NCBI GenBank assembly: GCA_037575805.1
Contig: JAZHPD010000070.1
Location: 1-64,000, forward strand
DNA from: Lecanicillium sp. G3
Taxonomy: Eukaryota; Ascomycota; Sordariomycetes; Hypocreales; Cordycipitaceae
Reading direction: 5' to 3'
Length of the DNA: 64,000 nt
The position numbers and the translations under genes were made by a program. This document shows positions 56,264 to 64,000 of the stretch, one piece after another. Positions within the stretch are counted from its first letter, which is position 1, and every line of letters begins with the position of its first letter. Under the pieces are notes generated by a model. That model saw nothing but the letters and a program-made list of their open reading frames with translations, did not search any database and was not told where the DNA came from.

Positions 56264-57964
56264 ATGCGCGAGTTTATGGACTATGTCCACGGCGCCTTCT
56301 ACGAGGCCACGGGCTGGTCCCGCGACAACTCGTACGCGTCGCTGAACTCTACGAGCGATGGTATGCCCCGGGTCGCACACACAAAGAGGCACATGTCGAG
56401 CGTAAAACTGACACTACCGGCAATCACAGCACTGCTCAACTTCCCGACCCCGCGCGGCCTGCGCCTCACCCTCTCGGCGCTCGCGAGCCCCAACTTTGCG
56501 ACGTCGTACCAGCTCGGCTCCGTGGGCGTCGTCGACGGCTCGATATCGTACCTCTTCTCGTCGGTGCCGCTGCGCGTCCTCCTCACGCCGCAGTCCGCCA
56601 AGGTGGCGCTGCCGGAGCTGCTGCGCTCGTACCGGCCCCTGACGCCGCTCGCGCCCGCCGAGCCGACCCTGCTGCAGCGCACGCTCGAGGCCGGCAGCGG
56701 GAGCAACATGTTCGGAGGAGCCGGGGGGATCGGGACCGGAGCCGGGGCCGGCGGCGCGGACGGGCAGCAGGCGTCGCTGCTCTACGGGCGGCTGTACCTC
56801 CCGCAGTCGCAGCTCGAGGGCCTGGCGGTGAAGCGCCTGTCGCGGCGCCTGCAGGTGCAGTTCAGCGCCGTGTCGGGCCAGCACCTGCGCAACGGCGGCA
56901 CGACGCTCGGCCTCGCGCAGTACGACGCCGGGAAGTACGCGCTCGAGGGCCTGGCGTCGAGCGACGGCGGGCTGCTGGGCCTGCGGGGGATATACAACTT
57001 TGGCGGCGACGCGGAGCAGCCCGACCGCCGCGCGGAGCCGGAGACGCTCGCGGCGGCGGCGCTCGACGTGAGCGACGCGGCCGTCGCGGGCGCCGTCTCC
57101 AAGCCCCCGGCGGCGCCGGGCGGGCCCGCCGAGAAGGAGCGCATATACGGGCGCTTCAGCACGGGCGCGGAGATCTACTACGGGACGCTGAACAAGTCGG
57201 GCGGCATCAGCCTGGCGACGCGGTTCGCGACGCTGCCCTCGCACCGGGGCACGCCGCTGTCGGCGACGCTGACGCTCAACCCGCTCATGGGCAGCGTCGG
57301 GGCGAGCTACGCCGTCGTGGCGGGCGACCACTGCAGCCTGGCGACGCGCATGGAGTTCAACGTGTTTTCCTACGAGAGCGCGTGGGCCGTGGGCATGGAG
57401 CTCTGGCGGAGACCGTTCGCCCGGCCGCCCTACTCGGACGATTCCCCGGAGCCCTCGCCGCGCACGCCGCCGGCGGTGCGGGAGCGCAGCTTCAAGGCCA
57501 AGATGCAGTGGCGCCTGGACGACGAGCCGGGTCTGCTTTACGCTGCGTCGTCGACGGAGGAGCCGGGCGTCCTGTCCGACGGGACGGGAGAGGAAGATCC
57601 ATTTAGCGTGGCGACAAGCGCGGCAAGCTCTGAAAGCTCCTCAGGATCCGCAGCAGCGGAGTCGCAGCGGGTACGGGGCCACGGCGACGAGCTCCCCGAG
57701 CCGACTGCTGCGCCCGCGGCAGCCAGAGCTTCTTCTTCTTCTCCGTCTTCCTCCTCGGTGCCTGAGCTGCGGCAGCCCGGATGGAAAAAGGCCGACGAGT
57801 ACGCGGGCGTGCTCAAGGCGAGGCTGGACCAGAACCTGCGGATCGGGCTGCTGTGGGAGGGCAGGGTCAAGTCGCTGCTGTTCAGCGTGGGCAGCGGCAT
57901 CGACCTGCGGCACATGGACAAGCCGTTCCGCACGCTGGGGCTGGAAATTCAGTTTTCGTCCTGA
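56264..57964 (+). CDS. MDM10: Mitochondrial distribution and morphology protein Mdm10 (ERMES)
   Basis: Two exons (56264-56360, 56430-57964) with a 69-bp intron (GTATGC...CAG) give 543 residues. The start MREFMDYVHGAFYEATGW is the family's signature N-terminus, and the intron falls at STSD/ALLNFPTPRGLRL. Alternating beta strands and a C-terminal RTLGLEIQFSS fit the mitochondrial outer-membrane beta-barrel family. Mdm10 anchors ERMES, the ER-mitochondria tether, and also helps the SAM complex assemble Tom40. Compared with yeast Mdm10 the protein is enlarged by low-complexity loops: Gly-rich (about 140-165), Ala/Pro-rich (about 250-285) and a long Ser/Glu-rich stretch (about 430-485). Loops between strands tolerate such inserts. 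The 3' flank begins with a TACGGAGTA motif two bases after the stop codon. Confidence 0.94.
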   Translation: MREFMDYVHGAFYEATGWSRDNSYASLNSTSDGMPRVAHTKRHMSSVKLTLPAITALLNFPTPRGLRLTLSALASPNFATSYQLGSVGVVDGSISYLFSSVPLRVLLTPQSAKVALPELLRSYRPLTPLAPAEPTLLQRTLEAGSGSNMFGGAGGIGTGAGAGGADGQQASLLYGRLYLPQSQLEGLAVKRLSRRLQVQFSAVSGQHLRNGGTTLGLAQYDAGKYALEGLASSDGGLLGLRGIYNFGGDAEQPDRRAEPETLAAAALDVSDAAVAGAVSKPPAAPGGPAEKERIYGRFSTGAEIYYGTLNKSGGISLATRFATLPSHRGTPLSATLTLNPLMGSVGASYAVVAGDHCSLATRMEFNVFSYESAWAVGMELWRRPFARPPYSDDSPEPSPRTPPAVRERSFKAKMQWRLDDEPGLLYAASSTEEPGVLSDGTGEEDPFSVATSAASSESSSGSAAAESQRVRGHGDELPEPTAAPAAARASSSSPSSSSVPELRQPGWKKADEYAGVLKARLDQNLRIGLLWEGRVKSLLFSVGSGIDLRHMDKPFRTLGLEIQFSS

Positions 57965-58377
57965 GTTACGGAGTACTGGTAGTCAGTCACCAGACACCAA
58001 ACAGTAACGTACCCAGGAACTTGGGAAGCAAGGAAAAGGCTAGCTAGGCCTTGTGGAAATAATATTGGACCCAGAGCCACTGCGACTTGGAACCAGTCAC
58101 GGCGCAAACATTACCAACTTTTTCATCGTCTTCCCTGCCAGGGGCGTGAGCGTGCGGCCTGGTGTGGTGTGCGCGATGTTGCTCCTCGGTACAGGACCGA
58201 AGCTACGACACCAGCCTGAACTGGGAATCCGGTGCAACTCTCCCGTGCCCGCTCAACCCCCGCGTCCCAAGAATTCAGGCCGTCGAGAAACGGGAAGCCC
58301 GCCAAAACGCAATGATTAGAGCCTATGATATAACATACGAAAAACGGCGGAGAGAGAGGGCAAGATGTCTCAGATTA

Positions 58378-58859
58378 CTGCTGCTGCTGCTGCTGCTAAC
58401 AGCCTGAGACAGGGGTCTATCAGCCGAAATGATGGCTGAGACGCCATACGAGCTCGGTGGCTTGCATGCCAGCTCAGCGCTCTGCCCCGTCTTCACCCAA
58501 GGGAAGCGGCAGGAGGGCCAGGATAAAAAAGAAAAGAAAAGAGGGTTACAGAGTGAGAGAGGAGGAACAATTACGCCTTTGGGGGCCATACCCGGGTCTT
58601 GCTGGCCTTTATTGCCCGAGGCACAAAGTCACTAGTTTCTTTTTTGGGCAGGTTGGCTGAACCAATGCAGGCAGAGAGAAAAGAGGCTTTCATTCTTTTC
58701 CGCGGGGTAACAGAGCAAAAACGACCCCGACTCAATGTATCATAATAATTAAGCGATGAAATTCTGTTCTGTATGCCTTGATTTGCCTGCGTTGGTGAAC
58801 CAATGATTTCAAGAAAAGACGGATGTGTGCCTGGTACTGCTGCTGCTGCTGCTGCTGCT
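58378..58859. repeat. Two separate CTG trinucleotide repeats
   Basis: CTG units at 58378-58394 (about five to six) and at 58837-58859 (seven), both followed by CTA, in non-coding DNA about 450 bp apart. Confidence 0.85.
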
Positions 58860-59796
58860 ATTTAGCAAGAGAGTTGACTGATGGTTAGTGCTGGCGCTGC
58901 GAGCGGGAAGACGAATTAACCCGCAGGCGCAAAGAAGATCCCTTAACCTCCTTATGCAAAGAGAGAGCGAACCAAAGGCCACCTGACCAAGCCACCCTCG
59001 GCCAACGGTGCCGAGTAATACGGGGAATATGAGGGAGAGGCGCACCTTGATGGATGATGTTGAGATTTCCGGGTTGAATAAAAAAAATAAATAAACGAAT
59101 AATAATTCATCATCGCAAAAGAAGGCTGCGAATGTGAGAACCCTGATGGCCGTTTCTGGATGCACTTTGTTCTGTGAGTGGCTGCTTGCGTGCGCGCTTT
59201 GTGGAGCTTTCGATTGCGGGTTTTTGGGTGGACCCGCCTCCGGGGCCCAGCAGCCAATCGCCCGACGGGCTCGAAATCAACTTCTTTTCTCTCAGACAAG
59301 TTCCCCCCCCAGCTTTTTTCTTTGTTCCACCCATTTCTGGAACAAAGTGGTGCTGCGTTTGCCCTTGCGAGTCGGGTAAATCAATTTTTTACGTTATTGC
59401 TACGACGGGGAATACCCCGTTGGAAGTTGGTTGCAAATGCAAGGTGAAAAAAAAAAAAGAAAGCAGAAATTTTCTGCATGACGGCCGTTGGATGTTACAC
59501 TGATCAGCTTACTGCAATGCAGGACACAAACATTTGTTTCACTGAGCTTGCACGGGAGTACACTTGCGCTGCACAAGGTTGTCAGCGTGCTTCGGTCCGG
59601 ATTTGTGGGATTATAGTCCTGCTTGCATATCTTCTTCTTCTTCTCTCCGAAATGTACAAGATTCGAGACGGAATTCCTGCCCCCGTTCGTACTATTGGAC
59701 AGAGTAGCTACGCAACCCACCCAGGTTTTCTGTTTACAGCATGTTCCCGGCTGCCAGGCTGCCCACTGCCTTGCCTGACATTACAGTTGGGGAAGA

Positions 59797-59815
59797 GGGG
59801 GGGGGGGGGGGGGGG
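59797..59815. repeat. G19 homopolymer
   Basis: Nineteen consecutive G in non-coding DNA. The exact length may be uncertain, as with any long homopolymer. Confidence 0.9.
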
Positions 59816-61512
59816 ACGCATGAAGAAAGGGAACGAGGCTCAGAAGCCATCGCGCCAGTATCAGTCCGGTCCGGGTCTGCGCGCGCAATAATGTACGCAG
59901 AATACAGGCCCACACACTCCCCCATCCTCATGTTAGCGTCATAGGCTGGGTGCTTGGCTTGTGGCGTTTTCCCAGGCACAACATCTCTGAACAAGGCCAC
60001 AGAAAAGAAAGGGTTTCCAAAATTAAACAAAGATTCAAAGTTGTAGCAACAAAGGGCAAAGAAGAAAAAAAAAGGGAAACAAGATACTTCTCTTTCGTAC
60101 CCCGCATAGCTGCGCTTGACTCGGTCAACTCTTTGACCTCGTTTAGGCATAAAACTCGTTCTGCTAGCGTCGAGCTGGCTCTGCCAGCGGAAACAAGCCC
60201 AGCCCAAAAAGGGCGAAAAGTGTGGATGGATGGCCATCAAGGTTCTCGGCAAGCTCATCCACTAACTAGTCAATACACCCAAAGTTATCAACAGCCACCA
60301 CCAGATTTCCCGTCCTGGAAACTAGGGTGCTGGTACGGAGTACTTACTCGGTCGGCCTAGTAAAAGACTAGTAAGTAGCAGCAAGTAGCAACTTCTTTTC
60401 GTAGGCGCGCCCGCCGCCGCTCTCCTGTCCCACATCCCACGTCCAAGACCGACGACTGCTTTCGGCAACAGTTTCTTTCCAATACACACCTCTCCTCTCC
60501 TCCTCTCCTCTTCCACATTCCATCCCATCCCGCCCTGCCGCCTCCACCCTGTCGTCCCCAGCTCTTCCCGCTGCTCATCATTCTTTCTGCTTGCATTCTT
60601 TTATTCCGACGTGCCGTCTTGGCTCCCCTTGCCAGCAGCAGCTCCAGTCTTATCCAACCACAGGCTAAGAGGATTAAAAAAAAATATCACATTGTCTTCG
60701 TCCTGCCAGTCCAGTTTATCCACTGCACTACTCTGAATAGTCTCGTCCTCGTCCCGCAAGTTCCACGCCAACGGCCGTCCTGCCACTTTGGATACTACTG
60801 TATATCGTGTCTCGCAAAGACCTGGCTGGTATTCTAGTCGACAAAGCCTAATCTGCTTCAACTTGCTCGAGTCTTTTGTAGCCTCACATCGAGGGGGCCG
60901 CAGCCAAGGCTCGCATCTTGGCATCTCGATCTCATCTTGACGTATCGCGACCTCGACGAGCACTGCACATCACCACCTGGCAGCCCGCCCACTTCTTGGC
61001 GACGTTGCGAATCGTGCAGGACGCCTCGACAAAAACGACAGTATTCCCGGCCCTCGCCAAGACCGATACGGCATCTCTGAGCCGAATTCCCACCCGTCAT
61101 TACACGACGAACCACTCGCCACATCCTTCGCGTGGCCTCAGAAACACTCGACACTCTTCTCCTCGCATCATTCGCCCGTTGAGTGGACCAGGACCCTAGT
61201 CAAGTGTCTATCTCCGCGACCATCAAGGTGCTGCAGCTGAGAAGCCTGCAAGATTTTACAGCTTGCGCCTTATCCGCCCCTCCCCCCCTCCCGTTCAAAG
61301 GCCACCCGCACGCCCCCCGTCCCGCGTCGTTGGATCCAGGTATAACTGCACTCTTCCCCTGGCCAACTGCTCAAAACTTCCCGTTACATCCATATCCACT
61401 CCATACAAGTATACAACATCCCTCGGGCATCTCGAAGCCCAGTCCTTTGTGACACTTGGATACACACCAGTACACATACACGTACATTGCATACACGCGA
61501 CACCACATCACA

Positions 61513-62595
61513 ATGGCAGACGGAGCCCCCAAGGACTGCAACGGTGATGCCGTCGACGACACTCGCCGCGGCCTTCGTATCGCCTCCATTTTCATCATCC
61601 TCGTCTCTTCTGCTATCGGTGCCCTGGTCCCCGTCCTGCTTGCTCGACAAACGCGCATGCACGTTCCCAAGTTCACATTCTTCATCTGCAAGTATGTTGG
61701 TACTGGTGTTATCGTTGCTACTGCCTGGATGCATCTGCTGGACCCTGCCATCGACGCATTCAGCGATGAGTGCGTCGCTGACAGAGTTCCCGACTACCCT
61801 TGGGCTCTCGCCATCGGTCTCATGACCATCATGGTCATGTTCCTCCTGGAGCTCATCGTCACCAACTTTCAGAAGGACCTCCAGTCTGGCAGCGACTTCA
61901 AGGACGCCAAGCCCGACTCTCTCGACTACATCGCCAAGAAGCGCCCCAACAAGGACGACACTGCCAGCGAGGACTGCCCTCACGCTCCCGATCTGGAGCA
62001 GGCTGCTGGCATCAACCCCAAGACCATACCAGGCCGTCCCGACGACGTCAGCTACCCCCCTGGCGGCGAGGACCACCTCGCTCATGCCCGCTCCCACCGT
62101 GAGGATGAGGGTGGCCTTGCTGGTCAGCTCACCGCCATCTTTGTTCTTGAATTCGGTGTCATCTTCCACAGTGTCTTTGTTGGTCTTACTCTCGGAACCA
62201 CCGACGAGCTTGTCATTCTCCTCATCGTCCTCGTCTTCCACCAGATGATGGAGGGTCTTGGTCTCGGCTCCCGTCTCGCTACCGCTCCCTGGCCCAAGGG
62301 TAAGGGATGGCTTCCCTACGTCCTGGCTCTCGGTTTTGCCATCTCCACCCCCGTCGGTATCGCTGCCGGCATGGGTGCCAAGCCTGCCAACGCCACTGAC
62401 CAGAAGCTCACCAACGGCATCTTTGACGCCATCAGCGCCGGTATCCTCATGTACACCGGTCTCATCGAGCTTCTCGCCCACGAGTTCATGTTCAACCCCC
62501 ACATGCGCCGCTCTCCCCTCAAGATTCAGCTCTTTGGCTGCGGCTGCATCTTTTTCGGTGCCGGCATTATGGCTGTCCTCGCCAATTGGGCATAA
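61513..62595 (+). CDS. ZIP family zinc/iron transporter
   Basis: Single exon, 360 residues, with about eight hydrophobic segments (IASIFIILVSSAIGALVPVL first, IFFGAGIMAVLANWA last). The metal-path residues sit where the family has them: FHSVFVGLTLG in helix IV (about residue 216) and HQMMEGLGLGSRL in helix V (about 242). The loop between helices III and IV is long, acidic and His-containing (HLAHARSHREDE), as in plasma-membrane Zrt1/Zrt2. Zip proteins import zinc (and sometimes iron) into the cytosol. In yeast these genes are induced by zinc starvation through Zap1. I could not confirm a zinc-responsive element in the leader by eye. Codon use is strongly biased towards C-ending codons, suggesting high expression. 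Confidence 0.93.
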   Translation: MADGAPKDCNGDAVDDTRRGLRIASIFIILVSSAIGALVPVLLARQTRMHVPKFTFFICKYVGTGVIVATAWMHLLDPAIDAFSDECVADRVPDYPWALAIGLMTIMVMFLLELIVTNFQKDLQSGSDFKDAKPDSLDYIAKKRPNKDDTASEDCPHAPDLEQAAGINPKTIPGRPDDVSYPPGGEDHLAHARSHREDEGGLAGQLTAIFVLEFGVIFHSVFVGLTLGTTDELVILLIVLVFHQMMEGLGLGSRLATAPWPKGKGWLPYVLALGFAISTPVGIAAGMGAKPANATDQKLTNGIFDAISAGILMYTGLIELLAHEFMFNPHMRRSPLKIQLFGCGCIFFGAGIMAVLANWA

Positions 62596-63258
62596 TTTAC
62601 ATACCCGTACCTTAAATTGATACGCTTGTTCGCCTAATAGCCGAGAGCGTTTTTTGCATGGCACAGAAACGTTGGGGATAGGTGATTTCTTTTCTTTGCA
62701 TTCAGAACGTTATACCACGGGTTAGGAAATTGGGTTCTTGGGAATTTTGGATGGCGTAGTCCAAGTGATCGCCATTGGATGGATTATACTTTATAGCGAC
62801 ATAGACATGAACTTTACATATTCAAAACCTTTTCAATGCCTTCTCAGTGGATTCGTGATGTCGTCCCGCGTGTCTGGAACTCTGCCCTACCGTGCCGCCA
62901 GGATAAGATTGAGTGTTGCGTGAAATGGTACGATTCTACTGCAACCGGTAGGAAACGAAACTGATCCAAACCCGCCGTATTCCCAGGCCCACCTAAAATT
63001 CGTACAGTGCTAGCCTCATCACAGTGTACTCTTCGCACTGTCGCTTAGTCATGAGTCGCTCGACTGGACACCCCACCACAGCAGCGTTTTGCTCGCTAGG
63101 GCCACAAACCCTAGCGCAGCGACGAAAAAAAAATGTGCCCAGGCCATTTCAATACTATCTCGGCGCCTCTTCCCCAGCAGGACTCTCGACCCAACCTCGA
63201 CAACCTCACATACCGACCTTAACACCCCCTTCAAACCCCCCCAAAACAAACCGACAAA
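62596..63258. other. Intergenic region upstream of RPS19
   Basis: ZIP 3' UTR followed by the RPS19 promoter. The last 80 bp before the start are C-rich and G-poor, typical of ribosomal-protein leaders. Confidence 0.5.
63095..63115. promoter_or_regulatory. Telobox-like inverted repeat in the RPS19 promoter
   Basis: GCTAGGG and CCCTAGC face each other across 7 bp, ending about 145 bp before the RPS19 start. The right arm reads AAACCCTAG, close to the telomere-repeat-like AACCCTAA box reported in promoters of fungal ribosomal-protein genes and bound by Tbf1/Rap1-type factors. Function is inferred from position and similarity only. Confidence 0.4.
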
Positions 63259-64000
63259 ATGGCTGGCGGAGTTACTGTTCGCGATGTCGATGTAGGTACC
63301 CCTTGAATTAATTCTATTGCAAGCATTCGCATATTCGAAGATGCGTGGGACATCAGAGAACGGGGATAATCTCTCCGTGTAATGGTTTCTTGCGCATGTT
63401 TGGGTTTGCGAGTGTGATGTGATGACCCCCCTTTCAAGCGAACTCCCTCGTGATACTGCGCACCTCATCGGGCTTTGACGACCTCGGACGATATATGATC
63501 GACGACAAAAAAACCATGGAACGCGAATATCTATATTGAGAATCATGGGAAAAAACGCACGAACGCGAATCGGCAGATATGGGATTGGACAGATTCTGAA
63601 GACTGGCTTTCTGCCAATTGAAGGATACATGCGATGGATGATTGCCATGGAACACGGGTTAATCATTCATCTGCTGTGCTCTCGACTTGCAGCCAACGCC
63701 TCGACTCTGCCTCGTCGCCTTCCACCTCCTTGTCCATCACCAATGTCCTGGAGCGCGGACTGCCGTTTCTCCCTGCTGCTCTTGAAACATAGAAGCGCAG
63801 AAGAGAACCGTTCAACAAACAACATCATTCTTACATATACATATTTTTGGGAACCATATACAATCTTGAGGAGCAGGCGCGAGGGAGTCGCAAGACTTCT
63901 GAAGACGGAATATGCTAATGGGTTCTCTTTCTCTCGTTCAGGCGCAGAAGTTCATCGTTGCCTACGCTGCTTTCCTGAAGCGTCAGGGCAAGCTCCCCAT
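63259..64000 (+). CDS. RPS19: 40S ribosomal protein S19 (eS19), 3' end outside the window
   Basis: Two exons are visible: 63259-63291 and 63942-64000 (cut by the window edge). They give MAGGVTVRDVD joined to AQKFIVAYAAFLKRQGKLP, the unmistakable N-terminus of eS19. eS19 is a component of the 40S head needed for 18S rRNA maturation. The intron (63292-63941) is 650 bp, by far the longest here; its donor is GTAGGT and it ends CTCGTTCAG with TGCTAATG as branch point. Placing a long first intron directly after a very short first exon is common in fungal ribosomal-protein genes and may aid expression. The rest of the protein lies beyond 64000. Confidence 0.95.

Larger units (their letters stand above)
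57965..61512. other. 3.5 kb intergenic region
   Basis: MDM10 3' region and the promoter and leader of the ZIP gene. It has CTG repeats (58378-58394 and 58837-58859), a G19 run (59797-59815) and two TACGGAGTA motifs (57967 and 60334). The stretch 60380-61512 is C/T-rich and probably includes the ZIP 5' leader. No gene is supported. Confidence 0.5.

Noticed and set aside
61384..62664. 426-codon minus-strand frame opposite the ZIP transporter
   Set aside because: Shadow frame without domains; the plus strand encodes all ZIP helices and metal residues.
63410..63600. Box C/D snoRNA in the RPS19 intron
   Set aside because: A good box C exists, but the next CTGA is about 170 bases away and no terminal stem or guide could be seen.

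Overview
The window is nuclear DNA of a filamentous ascomycete, most likely a Sordariomycete and perhaps Hypocreales, though genus cannot be fixed from the sequence. The evidence is short spliceosomal introns (mostly 44-130 bp with GTRNGT donors and CTAAC/CTRAY branch points), GC-rich codon use, long low-complexity intergenic DNA rich in microsatellites, and Pezizomycotina-type gene products (Mdm10, PAS kinase, LigB dioxygenase, ToxD-like reductase, Mx-like dynamin). I support 18 protein-coding genes, most rebuilt from exons by reading splice sites. One of them, the SmE spliceosomal protein, is split into five exons too short to appear as a long open frame.

Layout. 1-3382: non-coding, homopolymer- and microsatellite-rich. 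3383-4536(-): Myb/SANT-like regulator, with 5.6 kb of empty DNA upstream. 10159-11536(-): histidine-phosphatase (TFIIIC tau55/phosphoglycerate-mutase-like) gene with a perfect 14-bp tandem array just past its 3' end. 12554-14551(-): F-box/LRR protein ending in a CaaX box. 17652-19609(+): amidase. 21061-24918(+): PAS-domain kinase. 25601-28933(-): Sea4/Mios, a SEACAT/GATOR2 subunit of TORC1 signalling. 29-35.5 kb: an accessory-looking block with a kinase-like gene, a dynamin/Mx-like GTPase gene and an inverted relic of a second dynamin. 35618-36568(+): EFG1 rRNA-processing factor. 37276-38731(+): two-dsRBD protein. 38934-39949(-): tRNA 2'-phosphotransferase. 41042-42154(+): LigB/DODA-type extradiol dioxygenase. 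42457-43941(-): alpha-arrestin. 44-52.8 kb: long gene-poor stretch with CA/TG repeats. 52837-53581(+): SmE. 54003-55097(-): MDR reductase. 56264-57964(+): MDM10. 61513-62595(+): ZIP zinc transporter. 63259-64000(+): RPS19, cut by the window edge.

These are mostly independent housekeeping genes rather than one pathway or a secondary-metabolite cluster. Loose themes are RNA biology (EFG1, dsRBD protein, TPT1, SmE, RPS19), nutrient signalling (PAS kinase, Sea4, alpha-arrestin) and organelle or metal homeostasis (MDM10, ZIP). I did not find a convincing new multi-gene system. The best leads are the dynamin/relic/kinase block at 29-35.5 kb, the prenylation signal on the F-box protein, a dispersed 9-bp motif (TACGGAGTA) confined to intergenic DNA, the RGG boxes at both ends of the tRNA phosphotransferase, and the clean 14-bp array.
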